DNA of 64,000 nucleotides from Metaphire vulgaris. Its lineage: Eukaryota; Annelida; Clitellata; Crassiclitellata; Megascolecidae. The notes below the pieces were generated by a model. It searched no databases. It saw only the letters and a program-made list of their open reading frames with translations, and was not told the origin of the DNA. Shown here one piece after another: positions 11,393 to 22,791 of this stretch. The stretch lies in contig CM030842.1 in assembly GCA_018105865.1 (NCBI GenBank), positions 12,115,867-12,179,866 on the forward strand. The letters are read 5' to 3'. A program made the position numbers and the translations under genes. Each line of letters begins with the position of its first letter. The stretch's first letter is position 1.

Positions 11393-11708
11393 TTGGTCAC
11401 AATCTGGAGCTTCGCATAGTGCTGGGTGCTTAGTTTTAGCTGCATTATGCTGGCTCATGACCTTCTGAGGGCAAAATAATTGTATGTTTTGCAGCTGTCG
11501 CCAATACTATCAATAGTAGATTCTTTCATCTACAAAACACTGCAGGAAAATCGATCTCACATATGCTCAGGCACGCATTGACATTACATTATGAATACTT
11601 ACTTCCAGCTTTCCTATGAACCATACGCGATATAGAAATATTAATGTCAAAATACCTGTATATTATTTTAACTTACAATTGCCGATGAAAGATTTTTGTG
11701 CTGATTAA

Positions 11709-11781
11709 CCCCTTAACTGGGCAACTATTTGTAACTCAATGTAAAATGGACGAGAGTTACTCGGGGCACCCAGTTAAGGGG
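11709..11781. mobile_element. piggyBac-like miniature element, 73 bp
   Basis: Terminal repeats CCCCTTAACTGGG/CCCAGTTAAGGGG, flanked on both sides by TTAA (11705-11708, 11782-11785), the piggyBac target. The core gtaactcaatgtaaaatgga is shared with 32357-32430. Confidence 0.75.
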
Positions 11782-11857
11782 TTAACTTGCAATATCACAT
11801 TTTAGGACACAGAGGCGGTTCCGAGGACTCTTGGTGAGGGGATGCAGTGCCTTATTC

Positions 11858-12160
11858 AGTGGCGTAGCCAGGATTTCCGGAAGGGGGTTTGGTTTTCGGG
11901 TTTGACCGCGACCAACTTCGGAAAAATCTTCACCAGCGAAAAAGGTCGTCACCTCTTAAACCGTTACATTATATAGCCAAGGGGGTTTTGACCCCAAACT
12001 CCCTCCTAAAATTAAAAATGCATAGAAACTCATTTTGTTTTCGGCAGGCCTTATTTAACCATGGCGCGACTGGCTACCCACTGGCCTTGCTAACCAGGCC
12101 AACTGGCGCACTTGCTCCAGGCCCTCTGATTCAACGTTTATTATTATTTTTAAATAAATA
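11858..12160 (+). mobile_element. CAGTGGCGTAGCCAGG-type element, left end only
   Basis: A clear left terminus CAGTGGCGTAGCCAGG at 11858 and an internal cagcgaaaaaggtcgtcacc. No matching right end was found; the stretch to about 12160 may be partly element. Confidence 0.45.
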
Positions 12161-12436
12161 AAAAATTATATTAAATCAAGAACAACGAATGTTAATAAAA
12201 ACACAACACTAATTGTATTTCATTAGAAAAATATATTTAAGGCATTTTTCTATATTTTAAAATTAATTTTCATAATTGTTTGGCAGAGGTTTGAAACTTC
12301 GAACTTGGAGGGTTGAGGGCCTTTTAGAGTTTTGTTGCGTTGTTTGCGCCAGGCCTCAAAAAGGTTAGTCCGGCACTGGGGGATGCAATGAATTTCTTGG
12401 AAGATTCCGCCAATTGACAAAGAAATTATATATAAG

Positions 12437-12694
12437 CAGTGGCGTAGCGAGCACTCGTGCCTATGGCTCCTGGCAAAAATGCCGCCCCCAATTTTACGTC
12501 TTATTACACCTGACGAGCAATAAAGGTCGTCGCCGTTAAATTTGCCGTCCCTTCTAAATTTTGTCGCCTCTTCGCCAAAACTCCTCGACAAGCCGACAAG
12601 CAGAAAAAGGTCGTTTCCAAAATTTGCCGCCCCCACATCATGTGTGCCGCCCAAAGCTAAGCCATAGTATAGCCATTGGGACGCTACGGCTCTG
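12437..12694. mobile_element. hAT-type MITE, CAGTGGCGTAGCG family
   Basis: Starts CAGTGGCGTAGCG, ends CGCTACGGCTCTG. Duplication tatataag (12429-12436) and tatgtaag (12695-12702). Contains gacgagcaataaaggtcgtc and gacaagcagaaaaaggtcg. Confidence 0.9.
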
Positions 12695-12839
12695 TATGTA
12701 AGCTGCTTACAAGAAGCGAACAACTCCGCAACGACTTGTCGATTTATGCTTATTTTCGACGATTACATACGACAATTCGCGCTTCGACTGAACTGGAGTT
12801 AGTCAGTTAAGTATACTAGTAGACCAAAGTACTACCCAG

Positions 12840-12986
12840 CATGGGCGTCTGCAGAAATTTTTCCAGGGGGGGTGCAAAACAGAGTCTTGTGACGAAAGAA
12901 ACAAGTAATTTTACTGTTTTCATAACTCCACAATTTTCCAGAGGGTTGAAATTGCACCCCCTTGCACCCCTCTCCGGACGCCCATG
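12840..12986. mobile_element. hAT-type MITE, CATGGGCGTCC family
   Basis: Ends CATGGGCGTCTGCAG and TCCGGACGCCCATG. Flanks ctacccag (12832-12839) and ctaccaag (12987-12994). Confidence 0.85.
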
Positions 12987-13012
12987 CTACCAAGGACGCC
13001 CATGTTACCAAG

Positions 13013-13201
13013 CAGTGTTCAATCTAGACTACTGGACTCCGGGGAAAAATGACAAAGCCGGGGAAAACGGACAAAGCCGGGGGAAGTCAGCTAGGGGGCT
13101 GCTTTAGTTGATGTAGTATGCTAAAATTTCTGGGGCGAATTTGAAATTTCCGGGAAAAAGGGCAATTCCCCTCCCCCGGAAACGGCCTAGATTAAGCCCT
13201 G
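13013..13201 (+). mobile_element. hAT-type MITE, CAGTGTTTAATCTAG family
   Basis: Starts CAGTGTTCAATCTAGACTAC, ends CGGCCTAGATTAAGCCCTG. Flanks ttaccaag (13005-13012) and ctaccaag (13202-13209). Contains two gacaaagccgggg blocks. Confidence 0.85.
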
Positions 13202-13601
13202 CTACCAAGCGTTAAAAAGGCGTTGGCCTCGTTTCAAGGCAAGACCTTTCAAGCATTAGCTTCAGACCACTTGGAGGCGATCGTTAACGCCGGCGGAATC
13301 CGTGAAGACTAAACATTTGTGCCACTGAAGAAGACGCGGCGAAACTCTTAAATCCCGGGAAGTCATTGCCAGGTGGTGAGCAGCTTCTGTATATGTGGAA
13401 ACCGACTTTCTCATGTTCTACACACCTCTACAGCACATCTGGGCTATACAGCAGATACATCGACCGTCTGTTACTTTGACACGTATACACCGTTATTTTA
13501 TTAATCGGTATCAACGAAAAGACGATTAGTTTAGAATTGCCATTTCACTTTCTTCCGACATTTGCATGACAGACTGATGCACAAAAAGAACATAACAAGC
13601 A

Positions 13602-14095
13602 GCGGCGGTTCCAATAATTCTTGGTGGGGGTGCAATGAGGTGGTGCAATGAAATCCCGAAAAAAAAGTTGACAAGCAAAAAAGGTCATTAGCAGTGTTTT
13701 TTTGGCCAGTCATCGTCATCAGCAATAACCGTGGGTTCAGCGCCAGTTGGTGTCTGATACAAAATCATTTCAGTTTTGCCCCAATCTTTTCTGTTCACAG
13801 CTATATGACATTGTTCTTTCAGACATTTTCCACACCAATCGCTAATGTCATCACACCATTCCCTGTGTGGCCTTCCTTTTTTGCTGGAACCGTCCATTTT
13901 GGCCAGTGAATAATGAAATAATAAACCTTGCCGAAAAAGGCTGATATGTAAAAAAGGTCATCAGCTCTGTTTTGAGCACAAGGATAGCGGTTCGAACCCG
14001 GTAGAACCCCAAGACGCTGACAAGCAAAAAACTCGGCCGGGGAAGGGGAATGCATCCCCAGTTCTCCTCAACGTGGAACCGCCCTTGAAAACGTG
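13602..14095. mobile_element. CAGTGGCGGTTCC-family MITE sequence, split by LINE debris
   Basis: Left part (cagcggcggttccaataatt, then gttgacaagcaaaaaaggtc) at 13602-13690 and right part (gctgacaagcaaaaaactc ... cgtggaaccgcc) at about 13930-14095 bracket the LINE fragment at 13706-13882. This looks like insertion into, or capture by, a MITE. Confidence 0.5.
13706..13882 (-). pseudogene. LINE reverse-transcriptase C-terminal fragment
   Basis: Minus-strand frame: KKGRPHREWCDDISDWC, HIAVNRKDW and a terminal ADDDDW. GRP-x-x-x-W-x-DDI followed by A-x-NRK-W is the standard end of many non-LTR ORF2 proteins. No stop within the fragment. Confidence 0.75.
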
Positions 14096-14182
14096 GTAAA
14101 TAAAAACTTTGGTCTAGAGTGAAAGAAAGTCGATATGAAGCACGCACGAGAATGTCATTACGCTAAAAAAGAGAAGAACATG

Positions 14183-14290
14183 GCGTGATTTAAAGCGGCT
14201 TAGGGGGCACTACTGTTCGCGTGAAGGCCATTAGGGGCGCTAACGCGTAACCCGCCCTGACATCTTCCGCCCCAAATTTTAGCTCTCATG
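14183..14290 (-). repeat. tRNA-like SINE, family A, decayed copy
   Basis: agcggcttagggggcactac and cattaggggcgctaacg match 4720-4872; the B-box region is degraded. Confidence 0.5.
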
Positions 14291-14299
14291 CGAATCGAA

Positions 14300-14885
14300 C
14301 CCACGACATCAAGACTGTCGTCACATTTCGCCAATTTAACGCAGTTCGATTCAGTGTAAAATTCGACATCGTCTTGCACATAATCAATTTTACACTCATT
14401 TTCACTTATTGAAATATAGATAGCTAGTCATTGTTTTTTTTAACTGCCGGCAGATGGATTAGAATCTTGCTCTATTTTTTGACTTCAATAATAATTAATT
14501 GTTAGTCGATAAATAGTTTAGTGCTTAATTAAACGACTCAAGCATCTGCTCTTTGATATTCGAAAGCATCCTTAAAATACCTCTTTTGTACCATCTCAGA
14601 TGCTTTTTGATAACAATACATTTTCATCATATGGTATTATTATTAAACCTTCAGACGGTATTATTTTTTATTATTACCGCTATAATACCCTTTTCAAGCC
14701 CTTATCTAAACCATTTCTTATAACAGTGTAGATGCTAAAAACGTGTTTTTACGTTTCTTGTTCTTATCGTGTTTTTTATATTTGATAGGCCTACGTCCAT
14801 TTTCTGATCATCAAATACCATAAAAACGGCTGATTTATTAAAAAAAAAAAAAGGTCGCCAAGAAATTATTGATTATTATTATTCC
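14300..14885. other. Unassigned AT-rich sequence
   Basis: No feature recognised beyond short A and ATT runs. Confidence 0.6.
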
Positions 14886-14888
14886 CGA

Positions 14889-14937
<49 letters not shown>
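14886..14937 (+). repeat. (ATT)n microsatellite
   Basis: About 15 units. Confidence 0.97.
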
Positions 14938-14938
<1 letters not shown>

Positions 14939-15454
14939 ACTGACAATTTCTTGTGCGCCATATTATCAAAATGTCAGGAGCAAGGGCATATTTCAGAGTC
15001 CAATAAAAATAAATAAAATAGCAGTCATCAAAAAAGAAAGGACTGCAATCTAAGGCAGAAGAGAAAAAGATTCTCTGTCATACTCCACAGTCAGTGGTTA
15101 AATTACTTTTTCAGAGTTGCCGGATTTCCTTATTTTTCCTCCGGACGCAAATTTCTTCGCAGCTTTTTAAAACATGGTTGAAAGCTTTTTCTGGACATAA
15201 ACGAGTTACTTTGCTAAGGTCAACTGGTACCATTGCAACAGTACGATAACCGCAGAAATTAACGATTAATTGATCGATTAATCGTTAACATTTTAAATTG
15301 ATTAAAATTCGTTCGATCGACTGTTTTGATTAATGAAAAGAAAATGTCATTATCATAATATAGGCTGTAGTCAGTAGCAGTATTACTGTATATTGGGTAA
15401 TTTCTGTTGCACATCAGCGGACAGCAGAAAACGTACCGAATCCTCAAAAGTACG

Positions 15455-15560
15455 TTCCGAATCCGATGCTAGACGTTCCGGATCTAATGCCAGCCGTAAC
15501 GGATCTCTTGCCAGACGTCCCGGATCGGAGATCCGGCATGATCCGGCTAAATTTACCCTC
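15455..15560. repeat. GATCCGG-rich dispersed repeat
   Basis: agacgtcccggatcggagat and ccggcatgatccgg match the reverse complement of 29000-29062. Repeated ccggatc blocks suggest subterminal repeats of a DNA transposon. Confidence 0.45.
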
Positions 15561-15891
15561 TGTCCACAGTTGATAACAAGATTACAAAGTTCGACGCGAG
15601 TCGCGCGCAAAAGATGACAGAGGAGAGATCCGCCCTTGATTAATAATTATCGACCTGATTCATACAGTATTTGCGGCCTGTCTAGACCTGCGATATCAGA
15701 ATCAGATACACAACCACAGTTGTCGAAATGTTGCTTTAGCTGCATCGAATCAAAGGTCAAACGCTGCTTACTGGTTGTGCGATAAATATTACGATCTTGA
15801 GCAAGGGAAAGCTTGACAAATTACCACGAAGCACAGCAGTAATTGGGTCCCGTCGATTATAGTTAACTGACGCTTATGCAGTGTAGACCTA

Positions 15892-16078
15892 TATACGTCT
15901 CACGCCAGTGTTGAAAAGAGAAAGATATCCGCTTCTAGTTGTTATACTTAGTTAAAGATTTGTCACTTCATGAGGTCTTTGAAATGAAATCTTGGCATAT
16001 AAATTTATGGACTAGAAGGGACTCAAGAGTGCAGAGATCTAGCAATTCCCAAGACTTTGAATAAAAATCTAGGCCAGA
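15892..16078 (+). repeat. Local direct repeat, copy 1
   Basis: tatacgtctcacgccagtgt through actagaagggactcaagagt and ataaaaatctaggcc; the second copy is 16219-16373. Confidence 0.85.
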
Positions 16079-16218
16079 CAATGTACGGCACAGTAGATGA
16101 AAGAGGTTACGTAATGTTTGATCTCTCAACCGGAATAGTTATGCTGTGTAAAAGATCCAGATTAATAAGAAAGTATCCGAAATCCGAAAACTGAAGAAAC
16201 AAGAAGTCTAACGAAAGT

Positions 16219-16373
16219 TATACGTCTCACGCCAGTTTGAAAAGAGAAAGATCCGTTTCTAGTTGTTATATATATTGTACTGTATATCATGCAAATATGG
16301 ACTAGAAGGGACTCAAGAGTGCAGAGATCTAGCAATTTCAAGACTTTGAATAAAAATCTAGGTTGGACACTAC
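16219..16373 (+). repeat. Local direct repeat, copy 2
   Basis: Matches 15892-16078 but lacks an internal block of some 35-60 nt (the gtcacttcatgaggtctttg part). Confidence 0.85.
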
Positions 16374-16407
16374 CACTACTACTGAAAGACTACTAGGCAA
16401 GAAGTCT

Positions 16408-16431
16408 AACTACTACTACTACTACTACTAG

Positions 16432-16480
<49 letters not shown>
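16408..16480 (+). repeat. (CTA)n microsatellite, left part
   Basis: Interrupted by the MITE at 16481 and continuing at 16663-16735. Confidence 0.97.
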
Positions 16481-16482
<2 letters not shown>

Positions 16483-16662
16483 GTGGCGGCTCCAGGATTT
16501 GGCAAGTGGGGGCCGTTGGGGTGGCAACTTCTAATCATGGGGGCAACCATTTGCTGTTAGGTATGTAGTATTAAGTATAGGGTCCAAATAGGGGGCTACT
16601 GGGGGCAGGCACTCAATATGAGGGGCACGGCCGCCCGGGCCTCCTCTGTTGAGCCGCCACTG
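16481..16662 (+). mobile_element. hAT-type MITE, CAGTGGCGGCTCC family
   Basis: Starts CAGTGGCGGCTCCAGGATTT, ends GTTGAGCCGCCACTG. Flanked by ctactact on both sides, uninformative because it sits in a CTA array. Siblings at 22515, 25040, 29500 and 43388. Confidence 0.9.
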
Positions 16663-16734
<72 letters not shown>

Positions 16735-16790
16735 ACTAATAATAATAATAATAATAATAATAAGAATAAGAAGAAGAAAAAGGAAGAACT
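16663..16790 (+). repeat. (CTA)n then (AAT)/(AAG) microsatellite
   Basis: Continues the array split by the MITE. Confidence 0.95.
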
Positions 16791-17559
16791 TTAAGTGGTT
16801 TAGTAGAATTTCTCCTGTTATGTAGCGCTTTGATCATGATGCGCAGGGCATAAGACTAGCCTATATCGCTCCGCAAGGCTCAAGCCACTCAACGCCGTTG
16901 GACGTGCGAGTACCAAATCGCCGTTCACTGTAATCGAACTCTGGCAGACGAACTAGCTCGGCGCAGAGCTGATGCTCTCCACCCGAATCGGCACATCACA
17001 GAATCGATGACCTAATGACCCGACCTAATAACTGTCCTACGTGTCCATGCCACATCACACGAGATCAGGTCATCGCCGTCGGTATTTATTCTGGTAAAAA
17101 TGCTTATGCGAAAGCTCCCTCATTAAACTTTTCACGAGACTTGAGACTTTATGCGGAGGAAGAGAAAGAAGATGAGGAGGACGAAGACGAGGAGGAGGAG
17201 GAGGAGGAGGAGGAAGAGATAGTGCTCCTCGTGATGTCCTGTCTGCTCATATAACGTAATGACTTATAAAACGAGAGTGGATGTATTGAGAAATTCTAGT
17301 CGCTTCGTTTCGATTACTCGAGACCTGCGGTCGACTCAGACTCGACTGGATTAATTTTCTTGTGTGCATCCAGTGACATTCCTTCCCGAATATATCATCA
17401 TATATATAGCCTATATATATACATATATAATACCTCACTTTATGACGTCATCAAAAATAATCTTGACGTCATGCGTCCGATTTTCGTTAATTTCGTGCAA
17501 GAAAAGAAAGCGTTCAAATTAATCAAGCACGGATGCTTCATATTAAATGCATCATCAGA

Positions 17560-17562
17560 CGG

Positions 17563-17609
<47 letters not shown>
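17560..17609 (+). repeat. (GAT)n microsatellite
   Basis: About 16 units. Confidence 0.97.
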
Positions 17610-17611
<2 letters not shown>

Positions 17612-17807
17612 TTCTCTGCCCTAAGATAGGTCCAATTGGCTTTCACGCCATCCGGGTAAGAGACAGGTGGGGCGGTTTCCCGTTGCCTAAATTAATTATC
17701 GCAGACACTTGTGGGTAAACAACTTGTTCAAGATAGCTACGCAGTGACGGTGCCAGATCCAACCATCATAGCACGACATCCAATTTTTGTTAATGCCTAT
17801 TTTTAGT

Positions 17808-17868
17808 GTGATGGAAGATGGCAGAGTGGGTTACGCGCTGGAGCGGTAGGCTGTCAGCCAGTCATTCA
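17808..17868 (+). repeat. tRNA-like SINE, family A, A-box end
   Basis: gatggcagagtgggttacgc and gctggagcggtaggctg match the tRNA-like head of the minus-strand copy at 4720-4872. It runs into (CAGT)n. Confidence 0.55.
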
Positions 17869-19180
17869 GTCAGTCAGAGTCAGACAGACAGTTACATGTA
17901 GTTAGTCAGTCAGTCCGTCGCTAGTTGGTCGCATAGTCGGATATGAGCCAAATGCTCGTATGGCATAGTTATTTGTCAGAAAAAGAGCTGGCAAAGTGAT
18001 CCAAAATGATTGCTTTATTCGAAACTGGATGTCTATAAATTGAAATTAAGTTTAGCATCTAGTTTTGATATTATTGTATATTTGCGCTATAATGCTTCTT
18101 CCAAAATAATATCTCCGTCTCTTATAAAATAATATTGCCTATATGAACCACCGAAATTATATCGAATTTTTGCTATTTCTAAGCGGCAGGTCGACAACAG
18201 AAATCTTCTTAAACTGAACACTTTCCAGACGATCCTCTGAACTCAAACAGAAATGACCTTGAATGACCTTGTGTCTTTTATGCTCGGACAGACGAGGGAA
18301 TAATTAACTGCTTCACACAAACAAACTATAGAGGTGTCAACTTCAAGTACTTGAGCTTCCAAACAAAAAGACCCTTTTGATGATAAAAATTTTATTATTT
18401 CGCAGGCAGAATTACCGATTATTCGTGCAAGGGCTTCTTCTAAAACAGGAACAGAGCTATCGACACCAGCTGCAATAAGAAGAATGGAAGCAATTAAATA
18501 CTTGTTTATTTATATAGGGCCTTTACGGCAGTAAGGCTACTGCAAGAGCCTTTGAGGCAGTACCGTAGCAGCTCTAACGCTGAAATGACTATAGCCCGAG
18601 GGTATAGATGTTAGCAGCCGTTCGGACGGAGAAGGTCAATTCCAGAGATCGAGAGAGGGAAGGCAGCAAAAATGTAGACTACGATGGAAACGTTGACCGA
18701 AAGAGTTGTGCGTTACGATTGAATTTGAAAGTACGAGTGTAATACCAATAGTTGCAACAACAGCTTCGACGTAACTACAACACATGCAACGACTTTCGTC
18801 TTGGACAAAATAGACGCTTTGAAAGAAATCTCGTTTCCAACAGCGTTTTATCCAGACCCCAGGCCTTGGACCGGGGGGATTGACTTGGCCGGAGGGGAAG
18901 AAACACAATTCAATGCAAAATTGTCAATGCTGACATTCTTACTGGTCTTATAAAGAATATTTTAGAGTTTAGCGTCAACGATTTTTAAAAAATTCGAATT
19001 CTATGGAACTGAACGTCATCAGTCACTAGAACTTGGTCAAGTTAAGAGCTTAAGAGCGTAACAGAGAAGTTAACAGATTCCAAAGTGTTAATTAATTTTT
19101 CAACAACAGTGCATCATCCACCAAATATGAACTTTCTCTGACTCTATCTGTCTGTCTGTCTCTGTCTTTCTCTTTGATTT
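17869..19180. other. Mostly unassigned sequence
   Basis: Apart from a short CAGT run, a possible L2-like piece near 18510-18560 and a ccaggccttggaccggg scrap near 18862, nothing is recognised. Confidence 0.55.
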
Positions 19181-19182
19181 TG

Positions 19183-19270
19183 TGTAAGTAAGTAAGTAAA
19201 CACGAAATTTCTATAGCGCTGCCCGAAAGCCTGACGCAGTGCACCAGCTTATTCACGAGCGCTCAATCTA
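19183..19270 (-). repeat. L2-like 3' tail with (GTAA)n
   Basis: GTAAGTAAGTAAGTAA then atttctatagcgctgcccga. Same family as 23412-23520. Confidence 0.6.
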
Positions 19271-19320
19271 GGTAAATCCATAGTCCGTAATCCGTAGTCC
19301 GTGGTGGTTGTCTGTCAATG

Positions 19321-19565
19321 TATCTCAGCCTCTTTCTCTCTCTTCATCTCTCTCTCTCTCTCTTTCCCTCTCTCCCCTCTCTCTGTCTCCCTTACGCTCT
19401 CTCTATCGCTCTCTCTATCGCTCTCTCTTCCCTTTGCATCTGTCTCTCTCTGTTTCTGTCTTTCTCTGTTTCTTTGTCTGATTCTCTTGGTTACTCTGTC
19501 TCTTTCTCTGTTTCTGTCTCTGTCTCTCTCTCTCCTCTCTGGCTGGCGCTGTCTCTTTGTCTGTC

Positions 19566-19632
<67 letters not shown>

Positions 19633-19635
19633 GTA
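19321..19635 (+). repeat. CT-rich array ending in (TA)n
   Basis: Imperfect TCTCTG/TC units, (TGTC)n, then about 12 TA units. Confidence 0.95.
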
Positions 19636-19639
19636 TATT

Positions 19640-20620
19640 ATTTATATCGAACCCGGGATATCTTTTTTCGTCTCAGATGTAACAATTTTTCGAGCTGAGA
19701 TCAACTCTGCCCGAAGAGAAGATTGCCACCGGAATGTATTGCTAGTCTGAGAAAATTAGTTGTTTCTTTTAAAAACCTGTTTGCGCTTTCGTGTCCAACA
19801 ATGAAAAACAACTTACGTTGGCGTTTGACCACGCCACTTCTATAAATAGAACGTCGAATGAGCTGCAACAGAGCAGCGACATCACGTTTTTTCTTACGAG
19901 TTTTTGCGAATCACGTTTGCAAATCGACCTGTGCTTACTAAGGTTCCGATGAAAGTTTGCTAAATTAGAAACGACTGTCCTGAATTATTCGCCTTCCACA
20001 TTTCTTTGCTCTGTTAACGAAGACATCTTCGTTGTCATCGTCTTATGAGTTTTCGTTCACTCTCCGTTATTATTTTGACCTTTCAATTTTCCGATTGACT
20101 TTCGATAATAATAATTATATTATCTTGCTTTCTAAGGCGCTTTCAGCTTTGTCTTCGTTAAAAATCGTATGCATTATCATTACAGATGAAGGTTAAGCTG
20201 AAACTACATTAAATGTTACGGAAGAGAATGTCTTCCATCGGTTTTTGATCTGCGAAGCTTGTGATATTCTGATACAAGATACCGGTAGATTTGGGTAGAT
20301 ATAATGCTCCTATAGTTTTCAGCAGTCAAAGGTTTTCTGTTAAAAACTAAGAAACCAAGTAAGTAAGTAGCCTTGAAAAAATATTTCCAAGCCCCGCATG
20401 CATGGGCGATAGACACTGCGGCGAATGGCAACAACAACAATTGACTCTAAACGACAGGAAACCCGATCGAACAGAAACACCGCGAAACCTGACCACCGCG
20501 CCTTACCTATAAGCTACCTGTGGGCCTAATTGCGTGGGCGAACAGACGCACCCGTGACCAACCTTCGCCCACGTGCAACGTCGACGACGACGACGACGAT
20601 TATATTATTTTCGAACGTTA
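19640..20620. other. Unassigned sequence upstream of the channel exon
   Basis: No element recognised. The last 200 nt become richer in CG dinucleotides (ccaccgcgcc, gtcgacgacgacgacg), which may reflect an adjacent noncoding exon or regulatory DNA. Confidence 0.5.
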
Positions 20621-20680
20621 CTAACATCTGTCTCTTTCTCTCTCTCTCTCTCCCTCTCTCCCGGTTGTCTGCTGTTGCAG

Positions 20681-20707
20681 CGACTTTCGCGTGCCGTCGT
20701 CGTCGAC
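20681..20707 (+). other. 5' untranslated part of coding exon 1
   Basis: Follows a CT-rich tract (20628-20670) and acceptor gctgttgcag. Its 27 nt are in frame with the ATG and have no stop, so it is untranslated only if no upstream exon supplies an earlier start. Confidence 0.7.
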
Positions 20708-21220
20708 ATGGGCGATGCGGACAACCGGGTCGTCTTGAACGTCGGTGGCGTCCGTCACGAGACCTACCGAGCGACGCTGAAGAAGATCCCGGCGACGCGG
20801 CTGTCCCGTCTCACGGACGCGCTCGCCAACTACGACGCGGTACTGAACGAGTACTTTTTCGACCGCCATCCGGGCGTCTTCGCCCAGATACTCAACTACT
20901 ACCGGACGGGGAAGCTGCACTACCCCACGGACGTCTGCGGTCCGCTGTTCGAGGAGGAGCTGGAATTCTGGGGTCTCGATTCGAACCAGGTGGAACCGTG
21001 CTGCTGGATGACGTACACCACTCACAGGGACACCCAGGAGACGCTCCAGATCCTGGATCGTCTGGATCTGGACACGGACAAACCGACCAAGGAGGAGCTA
21101 CTCAAGAAGTTCGGCGTCGACGACGACTACCTGCGGATGGCGGGCGACAGCAGGTGGATGAAGGTGAAACCGAAGGTCTGGGCGCTCTTCGATGAGCCGT
21201 ACTCGTCGACTGCCGCAAAG
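20708..21220 (+). CDS. Shaw: Shaw/Kv3 K+ channel, coding exon 1 (T1 domain)
   Basis: Encodes residues 1-171, the cytoplasmic T1 (BTB-like) domain that drives tetramer assembly within one Kv subfamily. [10 protein letters not shown] at residues 11-20 and FFDRHPGVF at 50-58 are T1 hallmarks. The non-Shaker zinc motif HX5CX20CC is intact: H71, C77, C98, C99. The segment FDEPYSS just before the junction is typical of the T1-S1 linker in Shaw and Kv3. The first ATG after a strong polypyrimidine tract and acceptor (ttgcag at 20675-20680) was chosen; the frame stays open upstream to the acceptor, so a longer N-terminus from an upstream exon is possible. The exon ends at AAG before gtaacg, phase 0. 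The exon is GC-rich against AT-rich flanks, with strong C/G third-position bias. Confidence 0.95.
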
Positions 21221-21314
21221 GTAACGAACACTCTGTTAGAAGTTCGTCAGGTGTTTTATTTATTTCGGTCTGGAAAGTTTTCGAGAGTGACAGGATATGA
21301 CAGGATGTGAATTT

Positions 21315-21510
21315 ATTAAATCCAGAAATAGGATGTCTGAAAGACTCGAATAATTATTATTAAATCCAGAAATAGGATATGTGAAAGATGAATCATTAAA
21401 TCCAGGAATAGAATATCTTAAAGACTTGAATTATTAAGTCCAGAAATAGGATATCCTAAAGATTTGAATTATTAAATCCAGGTAGAGGATGTCTGAATTT
21501 AACGAATCAT
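21315..21510 (+). repeat. About 38-bp minisatellite, five units
   Basis: attaaatccag (or attaagtccag) starts at 21315, 21359, 21395, 21433 and 21471, each followed by aaataggatat(g/c) and aaagactt. It begins about 90 nt inside the intron. Confidence 0.85.
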
Positions 21511-21834
21511 TAAAGAAATCGAATTTCAATATTCAGCAGCACAGAATATTAGTTAGTTAGAGAGTTAGATGACACGCACTATGCACCTTTGCCGTAACAA
21601 AGTGGCTTATTGTGAAATATTGCATTTTAAAAAACACTACATAATTCCTTTTATATATATATACACCGTGAGTCAATAAATCCGCGAACCCATTTTGTTT
21701 TGGCTATAGGGCCTAACTGTGTCAGATTTTGACCAATCTTGATGAAATTCTTCGGTAGAAATGTAACTGAAAGAAACGCCAACACAACTATTTCAGGTTT
21801 TTCGCAACATGTTTTATTTGTAGCAAGATATATA

Positions 21835-21999
<165 letters not shown>

Positions 22000-22161
22000 C
22001 AGGGGCGTAGCGACGGGGGGAAGGGGTATATCGGCATATATACCCCCAAATCAGTTTAACTTAAAGTTTTTTATTTATTTGTGGTTTATATGGCTTATAG
22101 TTAAGGTTTATACTCCCCAATATTTATACCCTCCCAAATCAAATTCCTGGCTACGCCCCTG
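22000..22161. mobile_element. hAT-type MITE, CAGGGGCGTAGC family
   Basis: Ends CAGGGGCGTAGCGACG and TGGCTACGCCCCTG; acagagac at 21992-21999 and 22162-22169. Inserted in an ACAG array. Confidence 0.9.
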
Positions 22162-22514
22162 ACAGAGACAGAGAGAGAGACAGACAGACAGAGACAGAGA
22201 CAGAGACAGAGACAGAGATAGAGAGAGGAGATCTAAACCAGAAGTGCAGTGCACGAGTAAGGCCACTGTGAGATAATTGACGCAGTGTGGTGAAGGGAAT
22301 AATTTGATGATGGATTAGATCGAAGCTTCTCATAATAAAGGTGCAGTCGTCATCAGTTCGTGTGTTGTACGTAATACAAATGGATGATTCTGTCGAGCGG
22401 CGAAGTGAGCCTTAAATGAGTGACGCGTTTTGCATTGATGTTTCCGTGTAATCTTCAGGCATTGTTCGGCGGATATATTTGCGTTGAATCCGCCATTAAC
22501 GCCTAACCTAGCGA

Positions 22515-22700
22515 CAGTGGCGGCTCTAGGATTTGGCAAGTGGGTGGGGGCCGTTGGGGTGGCAACTTCAAATCATTGGGGCCAACCATTTGTTGTTTAA
22601 CGTATGTAGCATTAAGTATAGGGTCCCAACTGGGGGTGGGGCACTGGGGGGCCAGGCACTCAATAGGGGAGCACGGGCCCCAGCGACCGCTCCTGAATTG
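22515..22700 (+). mobile_element. CAGTGGCGGCTCC-family MITE, right end lost
   Basis: Starts CAGTGGCGGCTCTAGGATTT and follows the family to cactcaataggggagcacgg; the GAGCCGCCACTG terminus is missing. Confidence 0.75.
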
Positions 22701-22791
22701 TCCAGTGACTGCATTTTTTCCACCAGAGTCCTTGTTTCACTCCAGCCATAGCCATGGGCGTAAACTTCTATTGGGCATCTATGCTTGGGAC

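Noticed and set aside
12250..12723. 157-codon minus frame
   Set aside because: Most of it is the MITE at 12437-12694; no protein similarity.
15393..15617. 74-codon frame starting MGNFCC, resembling an acylation signal
   Set aside because: Made of GATCCGG-type repeat also seen at 29000; the N-terminal resemblance is chance.
17015..17254. 79-codon frame with an acidic tail
   Set aside because: The tail is a GAG/GAC simple repeat and nothing else supports a gene.
19301..19750. Ser/Leu-rich frames of 126-149 codons
   Set aside because: Translation of CT and TGTC repeats. The same applies to frames at 9122, 10086, 21651, 29636, 36881, 38073, 39108 and 57596.
20530..21195. 221-codon open frame overlapping exon 1
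   Set aside because: Out of frame with the T1 domain and Pro/Arg-rich, as expected from a shifted GC-rich exon.
22507..22690. 8-bp duplication cctagcga/cccagcga around the MITE at 22515
   Set aside because: The right terminus of the element is missing, so the match is not at a defined end and may be chance.
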